DNA of 64,000 nucleotides from Nitrospirota bacterium. Lineage in GTDB: Bacteria > Nitrospirota > Thermodesulfovibrionia > Thermodesulfovibrionales > UBA1546. The notes beneath the pieces were generated by a model. That model saw nothing but the letters and a program-made list of their open reading frames with translations. It was not told the DNA's origin and did not search any database. A program made the translations under genes and the position numbers. Of the stretch, positions 15,607 through 23,669 are shown piece by piece. The stretch spans positions 1 through 64,000 of the forward strand of contig WPIF01000011.1 in the NCBI GenBank assembly GCA_009773185.1. The letters run 5' to 3'. Position 1 is the first letter of the stretch. Each line of letters begins with the position of its first letter.

Positions 15607-15935
15607 ATCTTTTTCCCTCTCTTTGTCGGTGATATCCACCATGGCATCTGGGGGACATATACCGTAACAATATCAATAATATTTTGGTTTGCATAATCAC
15701 AAACCACATGAAGCGGTGATTTCCTGCTTTTATTCCAGAGAAAATGTCCGAGTATCAAGCAGCGTTTCTCTTCTTCATATGCTTCAATAATCTTGCTATC
15801 TTCAAGAATCGCCTTTATCACGTCCTGCTCTGAAAATCCCTCTTCTATCATGTGCCGGACTGCATGAATTCTCACTCGATACCGTCCGCCAAGAACCAGT
15901 TTTTTAATTATACTCAACAAATTCTCGGAAGTCAT
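15603..15935 (-). CDS. DUF4258 family protein (probable toxin partner)
   Basis: 110 aa: IKKLVLGGRYRVRIHAVRHMIEEG at the start, followed by EQDVIKAILEDSKIIEAY and PLHVVCDYANQNIIDIVTVY. The R-x-H-A-x-R-H-M pattern and the closing beta-strands are typical of DUF4258, a RelE/BrnT-like fold found with YgiT-type antitoxins. The overlap with the zinc-finger gene (ATGA) supports a toxin-antitoxin operon; toxicity is inference. Confidence 0.8.
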   Translation of the reverse strand: MTSENLLSIIKKLVLGGRYRVRIHAVRHMIEEGFSEQDVIKAILEDSKIIEAYEEEKRCLILGHFLWNKSRKSPLHVVCDYANQNIIDIVTVYVPQMPWWISPTKRGKKI

Positions 15936-16200
15936 TGACTATTTGACTACCTCTATGTGCATCGAATCAGAGGCAAGGTGCTGTTTTTGCCTTTATCTTT
16001 TAGATACATTTCACAACTCCCCCAATCCCTTTACTCCGTTTCCTTCAAAATCTTATCCTTCCACAGCCCCGCAAAATAAAAATGCAACAGCCAGCATATT
16101 TTATAGCAGAATTATATATTTTTTCACTATAGTTATTCAACAAGGAAATTATAGGAGAAACAGCCTGAAAAATAAAGAGAAATTTGGGGGCAAAACAATT

Positions 16201-16815
16201 TTAAAATTTTTTCTGTCTTAGCTTTTTTATTGCCTCTGCTCCCAGTTTTTTCAAAAACCTCTCCCTCTTTTTTTTATCCTTAATCTCAGTCATGGCTTTT
16301 GCGCGTATTTTTTTGAGGGAGGCAAGGCGCTTTCCAAATTCAGCGCCATAAAGTTTTTCCAGTTCCTTCCTGATGGCCTTTGCTATTGAAGGGCTGACTC
16401 CTGATGTTGAGATAGCTATAGTCAAAGGGCCCCGTTTAACTACGGACGGCACGATAAAATTGCACATTGAAGGCACGTCAACCACATTTACAAGACAAGG
16501 GGCATCTTCTGAAACTCTGCTGTTTATCTTATTTGAATCAGTGGCGGCAATAACAAGAAATGCATTCCGAAGGTCGCCTTTTTTATATTCCCGTGAGATA
16601 TGCCTTAAATTCCCGCCTGAACCTCTTGCCCTGTTTAACCTGTTTGTGCTTTCTTCCCTGAGCCTTTTTGTGGCCTCAGGGCTTATTAGAGTTATATCAG
16701 CGCCTGATTCAAGCAATGAGAGGGTTTTTCTTTCAGCGACCCTGCCACCGCCAACTACGATACATTTTTTTCCTTTCAGGTTTAAGAAAACAGGATAGTA
16801 GGAAGGTAAGGTCAT
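16201..16815 (-). CDS. Precorrin-2 dehydrogenase / sirohydrochlorin ferrochelatase (siroheme synthase N-domain)
   Basis: 204 aa. It oxidises precorrin-2 with NAD and inserts iron to make siroheme. N-terminal Rossmann motif VVGGGRVAERKTLSLLESGA follows YYPVFLNLKGKKCI, and the central NVVDVPSMCNFIVPS and GPLTIAISTSGVSPSIAKAIR are diagnostic of the CysG-N/Met8 family. A stretch near 55-70 (ESTNRLNRARGSGGN) looks like an insertion. The methyltransferase part of CysG is absent, as in many anaerobes. It overlaps the bamD stop/start by one base. Confidence 0.92.
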   Translation of the reverse strand: MTLPSYYPVFLNLKGKKCIVVGGGRVAERKTLSLLESGADITLISPEATKRLREESTNRLNRARGSGGNLRHISREYKKGDLRNAFLVIAATDSNKINSRVSEDAPCLVNVVDVPSMCNFIVPSVVKRGPLTIAISTSGVSPSIAKAIRKELEKLYGAEFGKRLASLKKIRAKAMTEIKDKKKRERFLKKLGAEAIKKLRQKKF

Positions 16816-17576
16816 TACTTCTTCTTAACGGGAGCCGGTGACAATTCTTTCTTTGCTTCAGGGGCAAGATTGTTATTCGGATATTTTTCTATCAGGAGCC
16901 TGAAATATTCTGCTGCCTTATCTTTCTCCCCGTGTTTTTTATATGCCATCGCAAGGCTGTACAGCACATCAGGCTCTTTTTTAAATCCCGGGAATTTTTC
17001 CAGCAGCACCCGGAACCTTTTAATGGCTGCATCATAAGAACCCTTGTTGTAATAGAACGTCCCTACAACAAATTCATAATCAGCCAGGATATCTTTGCAT
17101 TTCTCTATCCTGACTTCCAGTACATCCCTGTAAGGATTTCTTGGGAACATCTGTTTGAGCTTTTCAAATTCCTCGAGGGCCTTTGATGCTGCTCCATATC
17201 CCCTTTCCGAGCTTTCTATCTGATTAAAGTATATCATCGCTACCTGATACTGGGCGTAAGACGCATATTTGTGCTCGGGATAGATCTCCAGGAATCTTTT
17301 GTATTCGTCAACAGCGCGGTCGGGTTCTTCTTCCTGAATGTATGTATCTGCAATCCTCAGTTGGGCCAGGGGGGCATATTTCTTTGTCAGGTCCCTGCTC
17401 TTGATCTCAAGGAATGAGGTCCTTGCCTCTTCATATTCTTTTCTCCCCATGTGTTCGTTCGCCGTTGCAAATACCTTCTCGGCATCAAATGCCTCCTCAG
17501 GCTTTGTGGCCTTCTTCGAACATGAAAAGACAAGCAACAGGGACAAAAGCAGGAATACTATTTTATTTTTTTGCAT
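16815..17576 (-). CDS. bamD: BamD outer-membrane assembly lipoprotein
   Basis: 253 aa. Signal peptide with lipobox LLVFSC (mature Cys at about 19) and TPR-like helical repeats (EYEEARTSFLEI, AVDEYKRFLEIYPEH, AIKRFRVLLEKFPG, AAEYFRLLIEKYPNN) typical of BamD/YfiO. BamD is an essential scaffold of the beta-barrel assembly complex on the inner face of the outer membrane, showing this is a diderm. It lies between mnmG and the siroheme gene on one strand, likely an operon. Confidence 0.88.
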   Translation of the reverse strand: MQKNKIVFLLLSLLLVFSCSKKATKPEEAFDAEKVFATANEHMGRKEYEEARTSFLEIKSRDLTKKYAPLAQLRIADTYIQEEEPDRAVDEYKRFLEIYPEHKYASYAQYQVAMIYFNQIESSERGYGAASKALEEFEKLKQMFPRNPYRDVLEVRIEKCKDILADYEFVVGTFYYNKGSYDAAIKRFRVLLEKFPGFKKEPDVLYSLAMAYKKHGEKDKAAEYFRLLIEKYPNNNLAPEAKKELSPAPVKKK

Positions 17577-17608
17577 ATTGTTATTTAAACTTTAAAGGGT
17601 ATCTTTAG

Positions 17609-19498
17609 TCAACCCTGTTTTTTCTTTTGGGCCTGCATCTTTTTCTTCTCTATGTTTATCAGTAAAAGCGATAGCGCTGCCGGCGTAATGCCGGGGATTC
17701 TGCCTGCCTGTCCCATGTTTGCCGGCATAACCTTCTGCAGTTTTTCAAGGATTTCTGTTGACAGGCCGTTAACAGATTTATAATCAAACCCCTCAGGTAT
17801 TCCTTTCTTCTCGATTTTTTTTAGTTTTTCCGCCAGTTCCATCTGCCTGATGATGTAGCCGTTATATTTTGTCTGTATCTCAACCTGTTCCTCTATGCCG
17901 GGCGCTAAAGATTTTTCCGAAGGAGAAAACTTTTTTATGAAAGCATATTTGACCTCAGGCCTCTTCAGGAGATTTTCAAGGCTTGTGTCTTCCGATACAG
18001 GAGAGGCATTGAGCGCTGCAAGCTCCCCGTTAATCTGTGGGGGCTTGAGCCTTGTCTTTTTAAGCCTTTTTATTTCTTCATCTATGAGCCTTCTTTTTTC
18101 TTCGAATTTTTTGAATGTCTCATTGTTTATTAACCCCATATTGAAGCCCTTTTCCATCAATCTCAAGTCAGCATTGTCATGCCTAAGGAGCAGCCTGTAT
18201 TCTGCTCTTGAGGTGAACATCCTGTACGGCTCTGATGTGCCTTTTGTGACAAGGTCGTCAATCAAAACCCCGATGTAGGCCTCGGGCCTTTGGAGGATTA
18301 AAGGCTTTTTGCCTTTGAGTCTTAAGCCTGCATTTATCCCTGCCATCAGGCCCTGCGCAGCAGCCTCTTCGTATCCTGATGTGCCGTTAATCTGGCCTGC
18401 AAGAAAAAGCCCGCTGATTAATTTTGTCTCGAGGCTGTGTTTAATCTGGGTTGGATACACAAAATCATATTCGATGGCGTAACCCGGCCTCATTATCTCT
18501 GTTTTTTTAAGCCCGGGGATGGTCCTTACGAGCCTCACCTGTACATCATACGGAAGGCTTGTTGATATGCCGTTTGCATAATATTCTTTTGTTTCTAACC
18601 CCTCGGGTTCTAAAAATACCTGGTGCCTTGGTTTTTCAGAGAATCTTACAACCTTATCTTCGATAGAAGGGCAGTATCTTGGCCCGATTCCCTGAATCTT
18701 TCCGCTGTACAAAGGTGAGCGGTCAAGATTTTCGCGGATTATCCTGTGGGTCTCAGAGTTTGTATATGTTATGAAGCACGGGAGTTGAGGACTTGTGATT
18801 TTCTCTGTGCTGTGTGAGAACGGCACAGGCGGGTCGTCTCCGTATTGCGGCTCTGTTTTTGAAAAGTCAATTGTCTTTGCATCAAGCCTTGGGGGGGTGC
18901 CTGTCTTGAGTCGTCCCATCTCCAGCCTGAGCTCTTTCAGAGATGCAGAAAGCCCGACAGACGGGAACTCTCCGGCCCTCCCGGCCTGAAAATTATCAAG
19001 CCCTATATGAATCAGCCCCTTCAGGAATGTGCCTGTAGTTACTATGACTGCAGAAGCGCCATAGAAAATACCAAGGGACGTGAGTACCCCGTTTACTTTT
19101 CCATCTTCAGCAATAATCTTTTCCACGGATGCCTGTTTGATATCAAGGTTTTGCTGTGACTCAAGGACTTTTCGCATTTCAAGTTTATACAAGACCCTGT
19201 CAGCCTGCGCCCGCAAAGACCACACAGCAGGCCCCTTTGATTTATTCAATACCCTGAATTGGATGCCTGCCTTATCTGTTATCTTTGCCATCTCTCCGCC
19301 AAGGGCGTCTATCTCGCGCACAATATGCCCTTTAGCAAGCCCTCCGATGGCCGGGTTGCATGACATCTGTGCGATTGTATCGAGGTTCATTGTGAAAAGG
19401 CATGTGGGAAAACCCATACGCGATGCAGCAAGCGCTGCCTCGCAGCCTGCGTGCCCGGCGCCGATAACAATTACGTCATAATCACGGTCTTTAATCAT
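17609..19498 (-). CDS. mnmG: tRNA uridine-34 carboxymethylaminomethyl-modifying enzyme MnmG
   Basis: 629 aa from ATG 19498 (MIKDRDYDVIVIGAGHAG), which has AGGAG upstream and gives the normal family length; the longer frame to 19555 adds a non-homologous 19-residue leader. FAD-binding GAGHAGCEAALAASRMG, MSCNPAIGGLAKGHIVREID, TGTFLKG and the C-terminal PANMGQAGRIPGITPAAL are all family signatures. MnmG with MnmE modifies the wobble uridine of several tRNAs. mnmG is followed by bamD and the siroheme gene. Confidence 0.97.
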   Translation of the reverse strand: MIKDRDYDVIVIGAGHAGCEAALAASRMGFPTCLFTMNLDTIAQMSCNPAIGGLAKGHIVREIDALGGEMAKITDKAGIQFRVLNKSKGPAVWSLRAQADRVLYKLEMRKVLESQQNLDIKQASVEKIIAEDGKVNGVLTSLGIFYGASAVIVTTGTFLKGLIHIGLDNFQAGRAGEFPSVGLSASLKELRLEMGRLKTGTPPRLDAKTIDFSKTEPQYGDDPPVPFSHSTEKITSPQLPCFITYTNSETHRIIRENLDRSPLYSGKIQGIGPRYCPSIEDKVVRFSEKPRHQVFLEPEGLETKEYYANGISTSLPYDVQVRLVRTIPGLKKTEIMRPGYAIEYDFVYPTQIKHSLETKLISGLFLAGQINGTSGYEEAAAQGLMAGINAGLRLKGKKPLILQRPEAYIGVLIDDLVTKGTSEPYRMFTSRAEYRLLLRHDNADLRLMEKGFNMGLINNETFKKFEEKRRLIDEEIKRLKKTRLKPPQINGELAALNASPVSEDTSLENLLKRPEVKYAFIKKFSPSEKSLAPGIEEQVEIQTKYNGYIIRQMELAEKLKKIEKKGIPEGFDYKSVNGLSTEILEKLQKVMPANMGQAGRIPGITPAALSLLLINIEKKKMQAQKKKQG

Positions 19499-19539
19499 AG
19501 AGTATGAATCTCCTGCCGAACATCCTTTTCGCTTTTTGC

Positions 19540-19658
19540 AGAGAATTTTTGACAAATCTATGGCTCGTTGAAGGCAATTTCAAAACTCGCCCTCCGGGCT
19601 CAAACAGTTGAAATTGCTTATCTTCCACTTCGCCGAGTTTTGTTACCAGAAATTCTCT
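19540..19658. repeat. Inverted-repeat region with interleaved (pseudoknot-like) arms upstream of mnmG
   Basis: Outer arms AGAGAATTT (19540-19548) and AAATTCTCT (19650-19658) are perfect complements. Inside, GCAATTTCAA pairs with TTGAAATTGC and AAAACTCG with CGAGTTTT, but in the order a-b-a'-b', so the two inner helices can only coexist as a pseudoknot or alternate. The motif CTCTGATATCGCTCAA just outside recurs as CTCTAATATCGCTCAA near 19903. The region is in the 5' leader of mnmG on the minus strand. Confidence 0.5.
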
Positions 19659-19782
19659 GATATCGCTCAAAGGGTTCGGTAATAGATTCATATATTATAC
19701 CTTATTGGACTTGTCAGATTTGCTGAATTGTTAGACAGGCCATAGCACCTTAGCTCATTCTTGCTTGCTGCGACATCCTATT

Positions 19783-19861
19783 TGTCATTCCGCATTTGAT
19801 GCGGAATCCATGGATTTGTTCAAGGGTTTGCTCCTGGATTCCCGCTTTCGCGGGAATGACA
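19783..19861. repeat. Bipartite TGTCA-hairpin repeat, copy 1
   Basis: Two back-to-back hairpins, ATTCCGCA-TTTGA-TGCGGAAT and ATTCCCGC-TTTC-GCGGGAAT, bounded by TGTCA and TGACA. The same arms occur in reverse order at 39766-39834. This is a widespread type of short palindromic intergenic repeat. Confidence 0.75.
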
Positions 19862-19981
19862 CAAAAGGAGCAGGAATGAGCTTTAGAACGTCAACGAAAA
19901 ATCTCTAATATCGCTCAAGCCAACCATTCCCGTTATTTAAAAGCATAGTTCGTGAGGCTGCACCCGATTTCCCCTCTCTGC

Positions 19982-19987
19982 TATAAT
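19982..19987 (+). promoter_or_regulatory. -10 box TATAAT for the yacP-like gene
   Basis: Perfect TATAAT at 19982-19987, about 12 nt before the GGAGG ribosome site at 19998-20002. No strong -35 is seen. It implies a very short 5' leader. Confidence 0.45.
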
Positions 19988-20008
19988 ATCCACGAGTGGA
20001 GGTGAGTT

Positions 20009-20500
20009 ATTTCTTCGATAATAATTGACGGTTACAACCTGATTGGAATATATCACAAAGACCTTGAGAAAGAGAGGCAGCGGATTATAGATGCCCTTGC
20101 AGAGTATCGGAAAAACAAGGGGCATGAAATCACTGTAGTCTTTGACGGTTGGAAAAACGGCAGCGGAGAAGAAAATCAATCAGTAGTAAACGGAGTAAAC
20201 GTAATTTATTCAAGGCTCGGTGAAAAGGCGGATTCTGTTATCAAGAGGATGATATCTTCTGATAAACGGCAATGGATTGTTGTCACGTCAGACAGGGATA
20301 TAGCTGACCATGCGTGGAGATGCGGCTCTGTTGCCGTATCTTCAGAAGAATTCCAGAATATTTTTGAGAGGCCAGAAAGGATTAATTCAGGTGATTTTGA
20401 GTTTTTAGAGGAAGAGGATTATGAGTCAGAAAAAAAGGGAAGCCCGAGAAAGCTTTCTAAAAAAGAAAAGGCAAAAAGAAGGGCGATAAGTAAGCTTTAA
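20009..20500 (+). CDS. YacP-like NYN-domain nuclease with apparent ATT start
   Basis: 163 aa. The frame reads M/I-S-S-IIIDGYNLIGIYHKDLEK, the standard N-terminus of YacP-like NYN-domain (PIN-fold) RNases, with catalytic acidic residues in IIIDGYN, VVFDGW and TSDRDIAD. No ATG, GTG or TTG precedes IIDGYN in frame: a TGA closes the frame just upstream. A strong GGAGG ends 6 nt before the codon ATT at 20009-20011, so ATT is the most likely initiator. A start at the internal ATG (20249) would delete the catalytic first half. The C-terminus is Lys-rich (RKLSKKEKAKRRAISKL). YacP-type proteins act in RNA decay. Confidence 0.82.
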   Translation: MSSIIIDGYNLIGIYHKDLEKERQRIIDALAEYRKNKGHEITVVFDGWKNGSGEENQSVVNGVNVIYSRLGEKADSVIKRMISSDKRQWIVVTSDRDIADHAWRCGSVAVSSEEFQNIFERPERINSGDFEFLEEEDYESEKKGSPRKLSKKEKAKRRAISKL

Positions 20501-20510
20501 ACTATGACTG

Positions 20511-20649
20511 CTCAAAAGGGGACAATCTTTTCGCTCATTCTCGCCCTGACAAGTCAGGGCTCCGAGGTATTTTGCCTCTTTATCACTTACATGTTTTACT
20601 GTTGGAATATCGGCAAAATAAAACCGCTCAAAGACAATCCCCTTCTGAG
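20511..20649 (-). repeat. Structured repeat family, copy B (about 139 bp)
   Basis: Same core as copy A in the opposite orientation: GAGCGGTTTTATTTTGCCGATA, GGCAAAATACCTCGG and GAATGAGCGA. Outer stem is CTCA-AAGGGGA versus TCCCCTT-TGAG with G-U-type wobbles further in. The P4 hairpin is GCCCTGAC-TT-GTCAGGGC, unlike the other copies in sequence but fully paired. Confidence 0.8.
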
Positions 20650-20666
20650 CTTATGAGGAAATATAA

Positions 20667-21551
20667 ATGAATTTTAAATTCAGACCGGCAGACATTATAA
20701 CAATAATCTTTATCAGCCTTTTGATTGTCATCATAATAGTTTTTAATTCAGCGATACCTAATAGATTTCTCTTAATCCCGATTTATTCTGCCCTTCTCAT
20801 CGTCCAATTCATCCTTGTTAAGGTTAAAGATAAGACCAGGCTCTTGCGGATCATGTATGACCTGATATTCCCGGTAATAAGTGTGCTTGTGCTTTTTGAC
20901 AGCCTTGGCTGGGTTATACATTATATAAATCCTGTTGATATAGACCCTGTGCTCATAAAACTTGATTATGCGCTCTTTGGAAATCATCCGACTGTTATGC
21001 TTGAGGCAGTGATGAACCCTGTTTTAACCGACATTCTCCAGCTTGCATATTCTTCTTATTATTTTCTTCCCGTGACCTTGGGCATTGCACTTCTGAAAAA
21101 TGGCCAGCGGGAAGAGTTTAACAGGTCCTTGTTTTTGATTTTATTCTGTTTTTATCTCTCTTATATCGGCTATATAATCTGGCCTGCGCTTGGCCCAAGA
21201 TTTACCCTCGACCATTTGCAAATGCAAAAATTGCAGGGATTTTTTATTGCAGAACCGATTCAGCAGCTCCTTAACAGGCTCGAAGGCATAAAGCGTGATG
21301 CGTTCCCAAGCGGGCACACAGGCATTGCCCTTACAGTGCTTTATTTAGCATATAAATTTAAAAAAAGGCTTTTTCTGATCTTCTTTCCAATTATTTCTGC
21401 TCTCATATTTTCTGCAGTCTACTGCAGGTATCATTATGTTGTTGATATAATTGCCGGCTTTGGCCTTACAGGTGTGACAATTTTTTTTGGGGAGAGATAT
21501 TATTCATGGTGGGAAAAGAGAAACACTAATGCCTTAAACAAATCCTTATAA
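20667..21551 (+). CDS. PAP2-superfamily membrane phosphatase
   Basis: 294 aa, mostly transmembrane helices. The PAP2 catalytic signature is present as FPSGHTGIA (about 213-221) and CRYHYVVDIIAG (about 252-263), giving the conserved Ser-Gly-His and Arg-x5-His-x3-Asp. The upstream KxxxxxxRP element is not clear. The family removes phosphate from lipid phosphates such as undecaprenyl or phosphatidyl phosphates; substrate unknown here. ATG 20667 has a GAGGAAAT ribosome site. Confidence 0.85.
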   Translation: MNFKFRPADIITIIFISLLIVIIIVFNSAIPNRFLLIPIYSALLIVQFILVKVKDKTRLLRIMYDLIFPVISVLVLFDSLGWVIHYINPVDIDPVLIKLDYALFGNHPTVMLEAVMNPVLTDILQLAYSSYYFLPVTLGIALLKNGQREEFNRSLFLILFCFYLSYIGYIIWPALGPRFTLDHLQMQKLQGFFIAEPIQQLLNRLEGIKRDAFPSGHTGIALTVLYLAYKFKKRLFLIFFPIISALIFSAVYCRYHYVVDIIAGFGLTGVTIFFGERYYSWWEKRNTNALNKSL

Positions 21552-21580
21552 ACTCATAAAAATTAAATATCGCCTTTCCC

Positions 21581-21610
21581 TTGACCCTTTTATGGCTTCG
21601 GAGTTAAAAT
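21581..21610 (+). promoter_or_regulatory. Sigma-70-like promoter for the TauE-usp operon
   Basis: TTGACC (21581-21586), 18-nt spacer, TAAAAT (21605-21610). Lies 71 nt before the TTG start of the TauE gene at 21681. Confidence 0.45.
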
Positions 21611-21680
21611 ATACCGTTTCAATAAGTAAACATGGCATTGCTAAATGAAACAATATTGAGCTGGCAAGGAGGAAAATAGA

Positions 21681-22682
21681 TTGTTCAATTCAAAAAAACT
21701 TCTCAAGTCTTTAATAATTATTTTTTCGGTAGTTTTTTTATTCTGTGCTGTATCAGCGTTTGCATCAGAAGGTCAGGAGGCTGCAAAGGAAATTGTCTCA
21801 GAGGCTATTCCTGCGGCAGCTGCTTCGGCATCAGCCACTCCATGGTGGGTCTGGCCATTGGTTTTATTCGTAGTTACATTTATTCTTGGTATCCTGGCTG
21901 TTTTGGGCGGCGTAGGCGGCGGAGTTTTATTTGTGCCGATTGTCGGCGGATTCTTTCCTTTTAATATTGATTTCGTGAGAGGCGCAGGGCTTCTTGTTGC
22001 TCTCGCAGGCGCGCTTGCAGCCGGGCCCGGGCTTTTAAAAAGAAACCTGGCAAGCCTTCGGTTGGCGATTCCCGTGGCGCTTATTGCATCGGCAGCCGCA
22101 ATCGTGGGCGCGATGATAGGGCTTGCCCTCAAGCCAAACGTAGTCAACATCCTCCTCGGCGCAACAATCCTGTTCATTGTTCTGATAATGGCTATAGCAA
22201 AAAAATCAGATTTCCCAAAGGTTCCTCATCCTGACAAACTTTCACAGGCATTGGAAATAACAGGAATATATCGTGAGGAATCCCTCGGCAAGGATGTTGA
22301 ATGGAATGTACACAGGACTCCTCAGGGGCTGGCGCTGTTTATAATAATAGGTGTCATGGCAGGAATGTTTGGGCTTGGCGCCGGATGGGCGAATGTGCCT
22401 GTTTTAAATCTTTTGATGGGCGCGCCCCTGAAGATATCTGTTGCAACAAGTAAATTCCTGCTTTCAATAACAGATACATCCGCTGCATGGGTTTATCTAA
22501 ACCAGGGCGCAGTATTGCCTATGATAGTTGTCCCGTCAATTGTCGGAATAATGCTTGGCTCTATGGTAGGCGTTAAGATACTTGCAAAGGCAAAACCTAA
22601 GGCCATCAAATGGATGGTTATCGGACTGCTGCTCTTTGCAGGGACCAGGGCGCTTCTTAAAGGCCTTGAGATTTGGAAATAA
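21681..22682 (+). CDS. TauE/SafE-family anion exporter or permease
   Basis: 333 aa. N-terminal signal-like helix (about 8-30), then two homologous membrane halves carrying LAVLGGVGGGVLFVPIVGG and AGMFGLGAGWANVPVLNL, the Gly-rich repeats of the TauE/SafE (sulfite/organosulfonate exporter) family. Start TTG 21681 has a perfect AAGGAGG site. It is followed by a small membrane protein and two Usp genes on the same strand, a combination that repeats twice later in the window (27-29 kb, 52-55 kb). The transported anion cannot be read from the sequence. Confidence 0.9.
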   Translation: MFNSKKLLKSLIIIFSVVFLFCAVSAFASEGQEAAKEIVSEAIPAAAASASATPWWVWPLVLFVVTFILGILAVLGGVGGGVLFVPIVGGFFPFNIDFVRGAGLLVALAGALAAGPGLLKRNLASLRLAIPVALIASAAAIVGAMIGLALKPNVVNILLGATILFIVLIMAIAKKSDFPKVPHPDKLSQALEITGIYREESLGKDVEWNVHRTPQGLALFIIIGVMAGMFGLGAGWANVPVLNLLMGAPLKISVATSKFLLSITDTSAAWVYLNQGAVLPMIVVPSIVGIMLGSMVGVKILAKAKPKAIKWMVIGLLLFAGTRALLKGLEIWK

Positions 22683-22734
22683 TATAGCTGTTAGCTGACA
22701 GGTGATGGCTGAAGGCTAAATACAGGAGGAATAA

Positions 22735-23178
22735 ATGACAGAAGACAGAAAAAAAGCATCAGAAGAGCAGCTTGCATATGCAGGCGTTTTAAATATCGGG
22801 ATGTGGGTAGGGCTTGCCCTGCTTGTGGTTACTTTTGTCTTATACATATCAGGGGTAGTGCCAAGTTATGTGCCGATAGAAAAACTTTCGGAAATTCCCC
22901 AGGGTTCAAGTGTGCCGTACTGGGGCATGAGAGCCCATGAGTTCAATCAGGTCTTTAACGTACCGATGGGCTGGGGTTGGCTAAACCTGGTTGGCAAAGG
23001 GGATTATCTGAATTTTGTAGGCATAGCGATACTCGGAGGTCTGAGCATTTTATGCTATCTTGTAATACTTCCCATTTTGATAAGGAAGAAGGATACGGCT
23101 TACGTAGCCATCGCAATCCTTGAAGTGCTTGTACTGGCGCTGGCAGCAAGCGGTATACTTAAAGCAGGAGGTCATTAA
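22735..23178 (+). CDS. Small membrane protein, DUF1634-like (147 aa)
   Basis: 147 aa, three predicted transmembrane helices (about 23-42, 93-115, 122-142) with a hydrophilic loop containing PYWGMRAHEFNQ. It directly follows a TauE gene, the usual place of DUF1634 membrane proteins, and its length and topology fit, but I cannot confirm the family by eye. Stop overlaps the next ATG (TAATG), so it is coupled to the Usp gene. Confidence 0.6.
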   Translation: MTEDRKKASEEQLAYAGVLNIGMWVGLALLVVTFVLYISGVVPSYVPIEKLSEIPQGSSVPYWGMRAHEFNQVFNVPMGWGWLNLVGKGDYLNFVGIAILGGLSILCYLVILPILIRKKDTAYVAIAILEVLVLALAASGILKAGGH

Positions 23179-23636
23179 TGGCAAAGCATGTATGCCCGAC
23201 ACCCGGATTTGAAAAACTCCTTGTAGCTACAGACGGTTCTGAGTTCAGCAAGACAGCCATTAATGAGGCAATTGATATAGCAAAGTCGTGTTCAAGTAAA
23301 TTATTTGTACTTTCAGTTGTTGAGATGAATCCTGAGTATGAGGCCATAGCCCCAAAACTTATAGAAAAGGCTGAAAAGGAAATGAGACAACACCTCGAAT
23401 CAGTAAAGGCAAAGGCATTAAAGGAAGGTGTACAGTGTGAGGCCATCATGCATCAGGGAGAAGACCCTTATCAATATATAATTTCTGAAGCACAAAAAAG
23501 GAAAGTGAATATAATAATTATGGGAAGCCATGGCCGCACAGGGCTTAAGAGGCTTATGATGGGAAGCACTGCTTCAAGGGTAATAGGGCATGCTCCATGC
23601 CAGGTGCTTGTAGTCCCGATAAAGGCGAAAAAATAA
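23178..23636 (+). CDS. Universal stress protein (single domain)
   Basis: 152 aa. Rossmann-like Usp domain with KLLVATDGSEFS at the start and the ATP-binding signature G-2x-G-9x-G-S as GSHGRTGLKRLMMGST, so it belongs to the ATP-binding class. A seven-residue N-terminal lead (HVCPTPG) precedes the domain, as in the next gene (QICPASR). Coupled to the small membrane protein upstream; likely senses or responds to energy status of the transporter operon (inference). Confidence 0.93.
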   Translation: MAKHVCPTPGFEKLLVATDGSEFSKTAINEAIDIAKSCSSKLFVLSVVEMNPEYEAIAPKLIEKAEKEMRQHLESVKAKALKEGVQCEAIMHQGEDPYQYIISEAQKRKVNIIIMGSHGRTGLKRLMMGSTASRVIGHAPCQVLVVPIKAKK

Positions 23637-23669
23637 TTTAACCCATCCTTTCTCCAGAGGAGGCTCAAT

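Larger units (their letters stand above)
19692..20008. other. Gene-free stretch between mnmG leader and yacP-like gene
   Basis: This 317-nt divergent region holds the bipartite TGTCA hairpin repeat (19783-19861), the second copy of CTCTAATATCGCTCAA (about 19903) and the yacP-like -10 box. An 80-aa frame on the minus strand is only the antisense of the yacP-like gene. Confidence 0.6.

Noticed and set aside
19491-19691. 66-aa frame upstream of mnmG
   Set aside because: It overlaps the mnmG start and lies over a region of nested inverted repeats; no recognisable protein features or ribosome site.
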